Below, in pieces: positions 25,161 through 33,244 of a stretch of DNA of 64,000 nucleotides. The first letter of the stretch is position 1; each line of letters begins with the position of its first letter. Source of the DNA: J029 sp964482495. Lineage in GTDB: Bacteria; Planctomycetota; UBA1135. Location: positions 34,108 to 98,107 of the forward strand of contig CAYZXS010000010.1 of assembly GCA_964482495.1 (NCBI GenBank), read 5' to 3'. The position numbers and the translations under genes are program-made. The notes beneath the pieces were generated by a model. It saw only the letters and a program-made list of their open reading frames with translations, was not told where the DNA came from and ran no database searches.

Positions 25161-25508
25161 ATGGCACAGCACAAGCTCTTCTGCCCTGCCTACAGCGTCC
25201 CGGAGGCCGAGTGCCTGTGCGGGGTGGCGGCCGCCGCTGCGGCCGCGGCGGCGGAGGCCCGGCGCGGGGACGGCGTCGTCCGGGTCGGTCGCGAGACCAA
25301 GGGCCGCAAGGGCAAGGGGGTGACGGTGGTCACGGGGCTGCCGCTCGAGGGCGCCGAGCTGGCGGCCCTGGCCAAGGCCCTGAAGAAGAAGTGCGGCACC
25401 GGGGGCACGCTCAAGGACGGCGTGCTCGAGATCCAGGGCGATCACCGCGACCTGCTCGTGGCCGAGCTCCAGGGGCGCGGCTGGACGGTCAAGAAGTCCG
25501 GCGGCTGA
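25161..25508 (+). CDS. SUI1/eIF1-like translation factor (YciH type)
   Basis: A 115-residue protein whose C-terminal ~75 residues form a SUI1 domain ('KGKGVTVVTGLPLEG', 'KKKCGTGGTLKDGVLEIQGD', 'LLVAELQGRGWTVKKSGG'). Bacterial YciH resembles eIF1 and can affect start-codon selection. The N-terminus has three cysteines in 'FCPAYSVPEAECLCG' and a poly-Ala helix, not usual for the family. The ATG at 25161 is chosen because the SUI1 protein begins there; an ATG at 25086 would add an unlikely sequence lying over the repeat. Confidence 0.88.
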   Translation: MAQHKLFCPAYSVPEAECLCGVAAAAAAAAAEARRGDGVVRVGRETKGRKGKGVTVVTGLPLEGAELAALAKALKKKCGTGGTLKDGVLEIQGDHRDLLVAELQGRGWTVKKSGG

Positions 25509-25524
25509 GCCCGGGAGGCAGACG

Positions 25525-25530
25525 TAGACT
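25525..25530 (+). promoter_or_regulatory. Candidate -10 box TAGACT, leaderless 25537 gene
   Basis: TAGACT-GCGGGG-ATG: six-base spacing to the ATG at 25537. Confidence 0.5.
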
Positions 25531-25536
25531 GCGGGG

Positions 25537-26343
25537 ATGGACTCCGAGCAGCGGTGGTTCTACGCCCTCGGCGGCGAACGGCGCGGCCCGGTGGCCGAGG
25601 AGGAGCTGCTGCGCCTGCTGGTCCGCGAGGAGATCCCGGCGGACACCCTGGTCTGGGCGCCCGGGCTGGACGAGTGGGCCGCCGCCGACGCGGTGCTCGA
25701 CTTCGAGCCGGGCGCGGAGGTGCCGGCGGAAGGGCAGGAGGCTGGCCAGGCGCCCGGCCCGCCGCCGCTGCCGCTGCCGCCCTTCGCCGCTCGCCGGCCC
25801 GCTCCGCCGCCGCCGCCGCCGCCGGCCGACCCCGCCGCGGCGCCGCAGCTCCGGCCCTGGGTCCGCTACTGGGCGCGCATGATGGACCTGGCGCTGTTCT
25901 CCTTCCTGGTCGGCCTGGCGCTCGACCCGGTCGCCGCCGACTTCGACCCCGAGAACCCCGACTACGGCTTCCTGGCGGTCTCCTTCTTCCTGGTGGTGCT
26001 GCTCGAGGCCGTCAGCATCGCCCTCTGGGGGACGACCCCGGGCAAGGCGCTGCTGCGCGTCCGGCTGCGGCGGCGCGACGGCGGCCGCCTCACTTTCCGC
26101 GGCTCGGTGGAGCGCGCCTTCCGCGTCTTCGTCGTCGGCGAGGGCATGCTGCTGCCGGTCGTCGTGGTCGTCTGCATGGCCTTCTCCTTCCAGCGCCTGA
26201 TGTCGCGCGGCCTGACCTGGTGGGACGAGGCCGGCGGCGTCCGGGTCGAGCACGGCCACGTTGGCGCGCCGCGGGCGGTCATCGCCGGGGTGGTGATCGC
26301 CGCCATCGTCTGGCTGAGCTACGACTGGACCCAGGTGCTCTGA
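25537..26343 (+). CDS. GYF_2 domain plus RDD membrane protein
   Basis: A 268-residue protein. Residues ~6-60 are a GYF_2 (DUF4339) domain: 'WFYALGGERRGPVAEEELLR' and 'TLVWAPGLDEWAAADAV'. A Pro-rich linker (about 73-105, with an unbroken run of prolines) leads to an RDD membrane domain with 'RYWARMMDLALFSFLVGLAL', 'WGTTPGKALL' and about four membrane segments. GYF modules bind Pro-rich peptides, so the linker could be an intramolecular ligand; this is inference. RDD proteins are proposed transporters or ion exchangers. Confidence 0.88.
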   Translation: MDSEQRWFYALGGERRGPVAEEELLRLLVREEIPADTLVWAPGLDEWAAADAVLDFEPGAEVPAEGQEAGQAPGPPPLPLPPFAARRPAPPPPPPPADPAAAPQLRPWVRYWARMMDLALFSFLVGLALDPVAADFDPENPDYGFLAVSFFLVVLLEAVSIALWGTTPGKALLRVRLRRRDGGRLTFRGSVERAFRVFVVGEGMLLPVVVVVCMAFSFQRLMSRGLTWWDEAGGVRVEHGHVGAPRAVIAGVVIAAIVWLSYDWTQVL

Positions 26344-26390
26344 GCCGCGGCCGCGCGGCGGGTGGGGGGCGGCCGGTGCGGGCGAGGCGT

Positions 26391-26396
26391 TAAGCT
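26391..26396 (+). promoter_or_regulatory. Candidate -10 box TAAGCT before the ECF sigma gene
   Basis: TAAGCT lies eight bases before the TTG start at 26405. No Shine-Dalgarno is visible before this TTG, in keeping with leaderless expression. Confidence 0.45.
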
Positions 26397-26404
26397 CCAC
26401 CGCC

Positions 26405-27007
26405 TTGACCACCCCTCCGGATCAGCCCGACAGCCGCCTCGTCACCGAGATCCTCGACGCCGCCACCGCCGGCGACCGGGACGCGGCCGAGCGCCTGTGG
26501 CAGGTCGTCTACCAGGACCTGCGCCAGCTTGCCGGCAGCCGGCTGCGGTCGCTGCCCGCGGGGCAGACCCTGCAGCCGACGGCGTTGGTCAATGAGGCCT
26601 TCTTGCGCCTGGTCGGCCGCGACGGCGAGGAGCTGCGCTGGGAGAGCCGCGAGCACTTCTTCGGCGCCGCCGCCCGCGCCATGCGCAACATCCTGGTCGA
26701 CGAGTACCGGCGGCGCTCGCGGCTGAAGCGGGGCGGCGGCAAGCGCGACCTGAGCCTGATCGAGGTCGCCGACGAGGAGCGGCACCAGGAGCTCGACCTG
26801 ATGGAGCTCGACGAGGCCCTCAAGCGCCTGGAGCAGCACGCCCCGCGCGCCAGCGAGGTGGTCGTGCTGCGCTTCTTCGGCGGCCTGACCATCGCCGAGG
26901 CGGCCCGGGTCCTGGAGCTTTCCCCGGCGACGGTCGAGCGCGAGTGGGCTTACGCCCGGGCCTGGCTGTTCCGGGAGCTCGGCGGCGCCGCGCCCGACGC
27001 GCCGTGA
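26405..27007 (+). CDS. ECF-type RNA polymerase sigma factor
   Basis: A 200-residue sigma-70 factor of the ECF type common in Planctomycetota and Acidobacteria (TIGR02999-like). Region 2 holds 'LQPTALVNEAFLRLVGRDGE' and 'FFGAAARAMRNILVDEYRRR'; region 4 holds the helix-turn-helix 'GGLTIAEAARVLELSPATVE'. It has no obvious membrane anti-sigma partner. Instead it overlaps, by GTGA, a transmembrane Ser/Thr kinase gene, an arrangement typical of such factors and suggesting control by phosphorylation. The start is TTG 26405. Confidence 0.92.
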   Translation: MTTPPDQPDSRLVTEILDAATAGDRDAAERLWQVVYQDLRQLAGSRLRSLPAGQTLQPTALVNEAFLRLVGRDGEELRWESREHFFGAAARAMRNILVDEYRRRSRLKRGGGKRDLSLIEVADEERHQELDLMELDEALKRLEQHAPRASEVVVLRFFGGLTIAEAARVLELSPATVEREWAYARAWLFRELGGAAPDAP

Positions 27008-29568
27008 CGGTGCCCCCGGAGCAGGAATTCGGGCACCGCGCCCACCAGCTGTTCCTCGAGGCCCTGGAGCAGCCCACCGAGGCTCGCGAGGGCTTCCTCG
27101 AGCAGCGCACCGCCGGCAAACCGGCCCTGCTGGAGGAGGTGCGCTCGCTGCTCCAGAGCCACGACTCCGCCAGCGGCTTCCTGGCCGAGCCGGCGCTGCC
27201 GATCGGCGCCGGCCACCCGGACCGGATCGGCCCCTACCAGGTCGTCGAGGTGCTCGGCGAGGGCGGCATGGGCACCGTCTACCTGGCCGAGCAGACGGAG
27301 CCGGTGCGGCGCCGGGTGGCGCTGAAGATCATCAAGCTGGGCATGGACACCCGGCGGGTGCAGTCGCGCTTCCAGCTGGAGCGGCAGGCCCTGGCGATGA
27401 TGAGCCACCCGGGCATCGCCCGCGTCTTCGACGGCGGCACCACCGGCCGCGGCCAGGCCTACTTCGCCATGGAGTACGTCGACGGCCAGGCGATCACCGA
27501 CTACTGCGAGCAGCGCCAGCTGGCCTTGCGCAGCCGGCTGCGGCTGATGGTCACGGTCTGCCGCGCGGTCCAGCACGCCCACCAGAAGGGCATCCTGCAC
27601 CGCGATCTGAAGCCCAGCAACGTGCTCGTGGCCGAGGAGGACGGCGAGGCCCGGCCGCGGGTGATCGACTTCGGGGTCGCCCGGGCGCTGCACGCCGACC
27701 CGGAGGAGCGCATCACCCGCACCGGCAGCGGCGGCCTGGTCGGCACCCCCGACTACGTCAGCCCCGAGCAGGCCGGCGTCGGCGGCCAGGACGTCGACAC
27801 CCGGACCGACGTCTACTCGCTCGGGGTGCTGCTCTACGAGCTGGTCGCGGGCACGCGGCCGTATCAGTTCGACAGCGGCAGCTCGCTCGACCTCTTGCAG
27901 GTGCGCCAGCGGCTCGAGCGGGACGAGCCGCCGCGGCCGTCGCGCCGCGGCCGGCCGGTGTCGGCCGAGCTCGAGTGGGTGATCCTGAAGGCCATCGCCA
28001 CCGACCGGAGCCGGCGCTACGACACGCCCAACGAGCTGGCCGACGAGCTGGAGCGCTTCCTGGCCCGCGAGCCGGTGCTGGCCGGGCCGCCGAGCGCCTC
28101 CTACAAGCTGTGGAAGTTCGCCCAGCGCAACGTCGGCGGCGTGGTCGCCGGCGCCGCGGTGCTGGCCTCGCTGCTGGCGGGGGCGGGCGCCGCGGGCTGG
28201 GGCTGGTGGCAGGCCGAGCAGGCCAACCTCGAGGTCGCCCGCCTGCTCGGCGACTACCGCAACGTCGCCGACGACTTCGAGCTCGAGGACCTGCGAGAGC
28301 GCGCCGCGTCGCTTTGGCCGGCCTGGCCCGAGCGCGTCCCGGCGATGGAGGCCTGGATTCGCCAAGCCGAGGCGCTGGTCGGCCGCCTGGACTTCCACCA
28401 GGGCCTGCTGGCCGATGGGCCGCCGCCCGCGGACGCGCAGGAGCGGCGGGACCTCTACGAGCGCCGCCTGCGCCTGGTCGGCCGCTTGGTCGGCTTCCGC
28501 GACGGCGAGGACGCGCCCGACTCCCTGCCGGCGTTGCGGGCCCGGGTGGCTCTGGCCCACCAGCTCGCCGAGCAGAGCGCCGCGGCCGGGACCACCGGCT
28601 GGCCGGAGGCGGCGGCGGCGATCGCGGACCCCGCGCGCTGCCCGGCGTACGACGGCCTCCGGATCTCGCCCCAGGCCGGCCTGGCTCCCCTCGGACCCGA
28701 CCCCGAGAGCGGCTTCTGGGAATTCCTGGTCGTCGGGACCGGCGCCGCGCCAGTCCGCGGCGACGACGGCCGCTTCCGCATGGACGTGGAGAGCGGGGTC
28801 GTGATGGTGCTCCTGCCCGGCGGCGAGGCCCGCATCGGCACCACCAAGGCCGCCGACCCGGACGCCAGCGGCTTCGAGGTGCCGGTCAACCGGGCCCGCC
28901 TCGACCCCTTCTTCCTCGCGAAGTACGAGTTGTCGGCGGCCCAGTGGTGGCGCCTCCAGCGGCTCGGCCGGCTGGTCGTCGATGAGGTGGAAGGCCCGGC
29001 CACCGACCTGCGCACGGCGATGGCCAGCGTCGACTGGTACGAGAGCCGGGAGCTGCTCGGGCGGGTCGGGCTGGACCTGCCGAGCGAGCTCCAGTGGGAG
29101 TACGGCGCCCGCGCCGGCACCACCAGCCGCTGGTCCTTCGGCGACGACCCGGAGGCCTTCCTGGCCTTCGCCAACCTCCGGGACCGCAGCGCCCGGCAGG
29201 CGGGCGTCTTGCGCGACGTGCTCTTCCACGCCCAGGACGACGGCTTCGGCGTCGTCGCGCCGATCGGACAGCTGCTGCCCAACGGCTGGGGTCTCCACGA
29301 CGTCCACGGCAACGTCTACGAGTGGTGCTTGGACCGCCTGACGGTCTACCCGGGGGCGGCGGTGCCGGACTGCCCCGGAACCCTGACCCCCTTCCCCGGC
29401 GGCGCCGGGTACCGCCAGCTGCCGGCGTCGGTCGGCGAGAAGCGGGTGGTCCGCGGCGGCGGCTACCAGGTCCTGCCCTGGGGCTGCCGCAGCTCCTTCC
29501 GGGTCGGGCAGCAGCCGGAGCGGAGAGGGGTCGAGACCGGCCTGCGGCCCGCCCGGCCGCTTTTTTGA
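27004..29568 (+). CDS. Transmembrane Ser/Thr kinase fused to a SUMF1/FGE-like domain
   Basis: An 854-residue protein. After a helical N-terminal segment (1-70), a Hanks-type kinase (~78-345) has 'GEGGMGTVYLAE', Lys108 in 'VALKIIK', 'HRDLKPSN' (Asp201) and 'DFG' (Asp222). One membrane helix lies near 378-402. The outer part includes a helical region (~410-560) and a C-terminal FGE-sulfatase (SUMF1) domain (~594-854) with 'NGWGLHDVHGNVYEWC' and 'VVRGGGYQVLPWGCRSSFR'. True maturases have two Cys in this last segment; only one is present, so sulfatase activation is unlikely. The GTG start overlaps the sigma factor stop. Probably a sensor kinase that controls the sigma factor. Confidence 0.9.
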   Translation: MTVPPEQEFGHRAHQLFLEALEQPTEAREGFLEQRTAGKPALLEEVRSLLQSHDSASGFLAEPALPIGAGHPDRIGPYQVVEVLGEGGMGTVYLAEQTEPVRRRVALKIIKLGMDTRRVQSRFQLERQALAMMSHPGIARVFDGGTTGRGQAYFAMEYVDGQAITDYCEQRQLALRSRLRLMVTVCRAVQHAHQKGILHRDLKPSNVLVAEEDGEARPRVIDFGVARALHADPEERITRTGSGGLVGTPDYVSPEQAGVGGQDVDTRTDVYSLGVLLYELVAGTRPYQFDSGSSLDLLQVRQRLERDEPPRPSRRGRPVSAELEWVILKAIATDRSRRYDTPNELADELERFLAREPVLAGPPSASYKLWKFAQRNVGGVVAGAAVLASLLAGAGAAGWGWWQAEQANLEVARLLGDYRNVADDFELEDLRERAASLWPAWPERVPAMEAWIRQAEALVGRLDFHQGLLADGPPPADAQERRDLYERRLRLVGRLVGFRDGEDAPDSLPALRARVALAHQLAEQSAAAGTTGWPEAAAAIADPARCPAYDGLRISPQAGLAPLGPDPESGFWEFLVVGTGAAPVRGDDGRFRMDVESGVVMVLLPGGEARIGTTKAADPDASGFEVPVNRARLDPFFLAKYELSAAQWWRLQRLGRLVVDEVEGPATDLRTAMASVDWYESRELLGRVGLDLPSELQWEYGARAGTTSRWSFGDDPEAFLAFANLRDRSARQAGVLRDVLFHAQDDGFGVVAPIGQLLPNGWGLHDVHGNVYEWCLDRLTVYPGAAVPDCPGTLTPFPGGAGYRQLPASVGEKRVVRGGGYQVLPWGCRSSFRVGQQPERRGVETGLRPARPLF

Positions 29569-29610
29569 GATTTCCTGAGGGAGGCAGCCCCCAGGCGACG
29601 GATGGAGGAG

Positions 29611-29631
29611 CGAGAGGCCATTCCCCTCTCG
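29611..29631 (+). promoter_or_regulatory. Small hairpin just before the BNR gene start
   Basis: CGAGAGG (29611-29617) and CCTCTCG (29625-29631) can pair across a seven-base loop. The hairpin ends seven bases before the ATG at 29639, where a ribosome binding site would lie. It could weaken or time translation, or mark the end of the kinase transcript. Confidence 0.3.
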
Positions 29632-29638
29632 AGAAACC

Positions 29639-30730
29639 ATGTCGCCGAAGCACCTCCTGCCCCTGGCCGCCGCCCTCCTCACCGGCGCCGCCCTTCCTGC
29701 GCAAGCAGTTTCAACTCAAGGACTTGGAACGCCAGGAGGGGGCGGGGCGGGTGCCTTCGCCCGGACCTGGGAGGACCTCAGCCCGCCGATCCTGAGCCAG
29801 ACCTCGCCGCTCGGCGTCGCCGTCCAGCCGGGCAACCCGGACTGGATCGTGGTCAACACCAGCCTGCAGGGCATCGCCTACAGCGGCGACGGCGGCCATA
29901 GCTGGCACCACAACTACCTCGACTTCTACATCGACAACCAGACCCCGAGCTGGTGGGTGAACGACGTCGCCTTCCGGCCCAGCGCGCCCAACGAGGCCGT
30001 GGCCGTGACCATGTCCGGCGCCTACTGGAGCACCGACGGCGGGGTCCACTGGTTCAAGACCGCGGGGCAGCGCCCCGAGGGATCCTTCGAGGTCCGCGCC
30101 CACCCGCTGGACGACGCCGTCGCGGTCGCGGCAGGGCAGTCCGGCAAGCTCTGGGTCTACGACTGGAACACGCGCACCTGGCCGCACTCTCGGCCGGTCG
30201 ACCTGAGCTCGACCCTGCTGAGCGTCGACTTCGACCTCAACAACCCGGCCTGGCTCTACGTCGCCCACCAGAACAACCCGCTGTGGGTGACCGACGACCT
30301 CGGCGTGACGATGCGCAAGTACAACCGCGGCCTGCCGGCCTTCACGCGCCTGGTGCGCAGCGACCCTGAGCTCGCCAGCTACGCCCACGCCACCTCGGGC
30401 GGCGACCTCTACCGCACCACCGACGGCCCCACCGGCGCCAGCGGCGGCTCGTGGCAGCAGCGCGGCCTCGGTCTGCCGGGCACGGACATCTTGAGCTTGA
30501 TCCACCACCCGACCCGGCCCGAGCTGATGTTCGCCGGCCTGGTCGACCACGGGGTCTACTTCTCGCTCGACCGCGGCGCCAGCTGGCGACCGGTGGGGAT
30601 CCAGGGGATGAGCCACACGACCGTGGTGGACCTCGAAATCAGCTGGGACGACCCTCAACACCTCTACGCCGCCTGCCATGGGGGTCTGGCGACGGAGGGT
30701 GGGGTCTACCGGCTGCGTATCCGACCTTGA
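29639..30730 (+). CDS. Secreted BNR/Asp-box beta-propeller protein
   Basis: A 363-residue secreted protein (signal peptide with 'ALLTGAALPAQA'). It contains several Asp-box/BNR motifs: 'SGDGGHSW', 'STDGGVHW' and 'SLDRGASW', the repeats of sialidase- and sortilin-like propellers. Catalytic residues of sialidases are not evident, so it is probably a binding or structural propeller. It follows the kinase gene on the same strand after 70 bases. No Shine-Dalgarno is visible. Confidence 0.8.
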   Translation: MSPKHLLPLAAALLTGAALPAQAVSTQGLGTPGGGGAGAFARTWEDLSPPILSQTSPLGVAVQPGNPDWIVVNTSLQGIAYSGDGGHSWHHNYLDFYIDNQTPSWWVNDVAFRPSAPNEAVAVTMSGAYWSTDGGVHWFKTAGQRPEGSFEVRAHPLDDAVAVAAGQSGKLWVYDWNTRTWPHSRPVDLSSTLLSVDFDLNNPAWLYVAHQNNPLWVTDDLGVTMRKYNRGLPAFTRLVRSDPELASYAHATSGGDLYRTTDGPTGASGGSWQQRGLGLPGTDILSLIHHPTRPELMFAGLVDHGVYFSLDRGASWRPVGIQGMSHTTVVDLEISWDDPQHLYAACHGGLATEGGVYRLRIRP

Positions 30731-30739
30731 AGTACTTTC

Positions 30740-30779
30740 GCGGTGGATAGGCGGGGTGCTATGCCCTGCCTATCCCCGC
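30740..30779 (+). terminator. Strong hairpin after the BNR gene (terminator-like)
   Basis: GCGG-T-GGATAGGC (30740-30752) pairs with GCCTATCC-CCGC (30768-30779). The inner bases extend the stem (GGGG with CCCT, one G-T wobble) to a seven-base loop. It begins ten bases after the stop at 30730 and is followed by a pyrimidine run (cttctttccttcc) but not by a pure T tract, so it is terminator-like rather than a classical terminator. Confidence 0.45.
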
Positions 30780-30827
30780 ACTTCTTTCCTTCCGACCTCG
30801 CCCAGAGGCTCGGGCCGATCCGAGCCC

Positions 30828-30856
30828 CTCGACGTCTGGTGCCACTTTGGCACCAA
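30828..30856 (+). repeat. Inverted-repeat arm 1 with internal palindrome
   Basis: The arm reads CTCGACGTC, then TGGTGCCA-CTT-TGGCACCA, then A. It contains a perfect eight-base hairpin with a three-base loop (30837-30855). Its reverse complement recurs at 30915-30943 with only loop-base differences. Confidence 0.6.
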
Positions 30857-30914
30857 AGCTCTGGCAACTCCGCGGGGACATCTTGGACTCGCCCTCTCGG
30901 AGCCCCCGGCGGTC

Positions 30915-30943
30915 TTGGTGCCAATCTGGCACCAGACGTCGAG
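30915..30943 (-). repeat. Inverted-repeat arm 2 with internal palindrome
   Basis: Inverted copy of 30828-30856: TTGGTGCCA-ATC-TGGCACCA-GACGTCGAG. The stem is the same and the loop differs (ATC instead of CTT read inverted). The arms lie 58 bases apart in the 289-base non-coding stretch 30731-31019. Confidence 0.6.
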
Positions 30944-31019
30944 CAGGCGCGGGCCCGGGCATGGAAGTCGCGCCTCCCAACCCCTAGAGTCGGGCGCGCG
31001 GCCCGGAGGCCGCGGCTCC

Positions 31020-31313
31020 ATGGACTCTTGGTTCCTCTACCTCGTGCGCTGCGGCGACGGCTCGCTCTACACCGGCATCGCCACCGATGTCGAGCGCCGC
31101 TTCGAGCAGCACTGCGCCGGAAAGGGCGCGCGCTATCTGCGCGGCCGCGGGCCGCTGGAGCTCGTGTTCCAGGAGGCGGTGGGGGACCGCAGTGCGGCGC
31201 TGCAGCTGGAGCACCGGGTGAAGCGGCTTGCCAAGCTGGACAAGGAGGCGCTGGTCCGGGAGCCGTCCGGGCTCTCGCAGCTCCTCTCGTCCGCTGAGGA
31301 AGCCGTCGGCTAG
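31020..31313 (+). CDS. GIY-YIG nuclease-family protein (YhbQ/UPF0213-like)
   Basis: A 97-residue single-domain GIY-YIG protein: 'WFLYLVRCGDGSLYTGIATD' holds the two Tyr motifs, 'ERRFEQH' the Arg, and 'ALQLEHRVKRL' the conserved Glu. Small stand-alone GIY-YIG proteins of this type are thought to cut or bind nucleic acid, but roles are unclear. The start at 31020 is where the domain begins; the upstream open frame runs through hairpin-rich non-coding DNA. Its TAG stop overlaps the stop of the convergent helicase gene in a shared CTAG. Confidence 0.88.
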   Translation: MDSWFLYLVRCGDGSLYTGIATDVERRFEQHCAGKGARYLRGRGPLELVFQEAVGDRSAALQLEHRVKRLAKLDKEALVREPSGLSQLLSSAEEAVG

Positions 31314-33244
31314 GCGTCGGGCGAGCCGCCGAAGCCGCCGCCGCCCTTGCCCTTGCCGAAGGACTTGCCGCCGCCGCCGAACTTGCCGCCTCCGAAGCCG
31401 CGGCCGCCGCCCTTGCCGAAGCCGCCGCCCTTGCGCGGGCCGCCCTTGTGGAAGCCGCCCTTGCGCGGTCCGCTCTTGAAGCCGCCGCCGCGGCGCGGGC
31501 CGCCCTTGGGCTTGAGGGACAGCTCCTCGATCTCGCGCCGGTTCAGGCGGGCGATGCTGAGCTGCTGGCCGCAGACCCACAGCTTGCCGAGGTCCTTGAA
31601 GATGAAGTCGGGCATGCCCTCGGGCAGGTCGATGGTCGAGAAGTCCTCGTAGAGCTCGATGCGGCCGATCAGTCGGCCCTCGAGCCCGGACTCGCCGGCG
31701 ATGGCGCCGACCAGGTTGCCGGGCTGGACGCCGTGGCAGTGGCCGACCTCCACCCGGTAGCGCTCCATGCCCTCTTCGGGCGGCGGCACCCGGAAGACGC
31801 GGCCGCCGTGGCCGCCCTGCATGCCGCCGTCGCGCTCGCGCGGCCTGCCGCTCTGGCGCTCGCGCTGCTCGGCGAAGTCCTCGCGGCGGCGCGCTTCGCG
31901 CTCGTACTTGGGCCGCTCGGTGAGCAGCAGCGGCTGGTCGCCCTGCGCCATGCGCGCCAGCGCCGCGGCCACCTGCAGCGGCTCGTGCTCGTTCTCGGCC
32001 AGGAACTCGCCGACCAGCTGCTCGAACAGCTCCAGGTTCTCGTCCGACTCCAGGGTGTCGCCGATGCGCTGCTTGAAGCGCGCCATGCGCTGCTGGTTGA
32101 CGTCGTCGGTGGTCGGAAGGGTCAGCTGCTCGAGCTTGCCCTTGGTGGCGCGCTCGATCGAGCGCAGCACGTGGCGCTCGCGCGGCGCCAGGAACAAGAT
32201 CGCGTCGCCCGAGCGTCCGGCGCGGCCGGTGCGGCCGATCCGGTGCACGTAGCTCTCCAGGTCGTGCGGCACGTCGTAGTTGACGACGTGGCTGATGCGC
32301 TCGACGTCCAGGCCGCGGGCGGCGACGTCGGTCGCCACTAGGACGTCGACCTTGCCCTTCTTGAGCTGGTCGACGATGCGCTCGCGCTGCTTCTGGACGA
32401 TGTCGCCGTTGAGCGCCGCGGCGGAAAGCCCGCGCGCCTCGAGCCGCTCGGCCAGCTCGACGGTGGCGGTCTTGGTGCGCACGAAGACGATCATGCCGTC
32501 GGTCTCCTCGACCTCGAGGATCCGGGTCAGCGCGTCCAGCTTGTGGGAGCCGCTGACGATCCAGTAGCGCTGGCGGATCGACTCGGCGGCGCTGGCGCGG
32601 ACCTGGAAGCGGATCTCCTCTGGGTCGCTCAGGTGCTGCTGGGCGATGCGCCGGATCGGGGGCGGCATGGTGGCCGAGAAGAGTGCGATCTGCCGCTCCG
32701 GCGGCGACTGCTCGAGCACCCACTGCACGTCCTCGAGGAAGCCCATGCGCAGCATCTCGTCGGCCTCGTCGAGCACCAGGGTCTTCAGGCCGTCGAGCTT
32801 GAGCGAGCCGCGGCGCATGTGGTCCATGACCCGGCCGGGCGTGCCGACGACGACGTGCACCCCGCGCCGGAGCGGCTTGAGCTGGATCGGGTAGGCCTGG
32901 CCGCCATAGATCGGCAGCACGTGGAAGCCGGGCAGCTTCTTGGCGTAGTGCTGGAAGGACTCGGCGACCTGGATCGCCAGCTCGCGGGTCGGGGCCAGCA
33001 CCAGCGCCTGCGGCTCGCGCCGCTCGAGCTCGATCTGGGTCAGGATTGGCAGCGCGAAGGCCGCCGTCTTGCCCGAGCCGGTCTCGGCCTGGCCGATCAT
33101 GTCCCGCCCCTCGAGCAGCGGCGGGATGGTGCGCGCCTGGATCGGCGTCGGCGCCTCGTAGCCGGACTCGTCGAGGACGGTGAGGAGGGTCTCGGGGAGC
33201 TCCAGCTCGCGGAAGCTGGGCGTGGTCGTTTCGGTTTCAGTCAT
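31310..33244 (-). CDS. deaD: DEAD-box RNA helicase with DbpA-type RNA-binding domain (DeaD/CsdA-like)
   Basis: A 644-residue helicase. RecA-like domain 1 has the Q motif, 'AETGSGKT' (53-60), DEAD (159-162) and 'SAT' (190-192); domain 2 has 'VATDVAARGLD' and 'HRIGRTGRAG'. A DbpA/CsdA RNA-binding fold ('YRVEVGHCHGVQPGNLVGAI') follows, then a tail after ~585 of Gly, Lys, Arg and Phe. DeaD helicases unwind RNA in ribosome assembly and cold adaptation. The start is ATG 33244; the frame is open upstream to 33361, but that extension lacks family similarity, and a TAGAAT hexamer (minus strand, 33324-33329) would lie inside it. GTG 33253 is an alternative. Confidence 0.93.
   Translation of the reverse strand: MTETETTTPSFRELELPETLLTVLDESGYEAPTPIQARTIPPLLEGRDMIGQAETGSGKTAAFALPILTQIELERREPQALVLAPTRELAIQVAESFQHYAKKLPGFHVLPIYGGQAYPIQLKPLRRGVHVVVGTPGRVMDHMRRGSLKLDGLKTLVLDEADEMLRMGFLEDVQWVLEQSPPERQIALFSATMPPPIRRIAQQHLSDPEEIRFQVRASAAESIRQRYWIVSGSHKLDALTRILEVEETDGMIVFVRTKTATVELAERLEARGLSAAALNGDIVQKQRERIVDQLKKGKVDVLVATDVAARGLDVERISHVVNYDVPHDLESYVHRIGRTGRAGRSGDAILFLAPRERHVLRSIERATKGKLEQLTLPTTDDVNQQRMARFKQRIGDTLESDENLELFEQLVGEFLAENEHEPLQVAAALARMAQGDQPLLLTERPKYEREARRREDFAEQRERQSGRPRERDGGMQGGHGGRVFRVPPPEEGMERYRVEVGHCHGVQPGNLVGAIAGESGLEGRLIGRIELYEDFSTIDLPEGMPDFIFKDLGKLWVCGQQLSIARLNRREIEELSLKPKGGPRRGGGFKSGPRKGGFHKGGPRKGGGFGKGGGRGFGGGKFGGGGKSFGKGKGGGGFGGSPDA

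Noticed and set aside
25801..25830. Tandem CCG repeat in the GYF-RDD gene
   Set aside because: It encodes the Pro-rich linker between the two domains and needs no separate explanation.
28783..29568. SUMF1 domain as the sulfatase maturase of this locus
   Set aside because: The segment that carries two catalytic Cys in true FGE has only one, and the domain is fused to a kinase behind a membrane helix. The maturase must be elsewhere in the genome.
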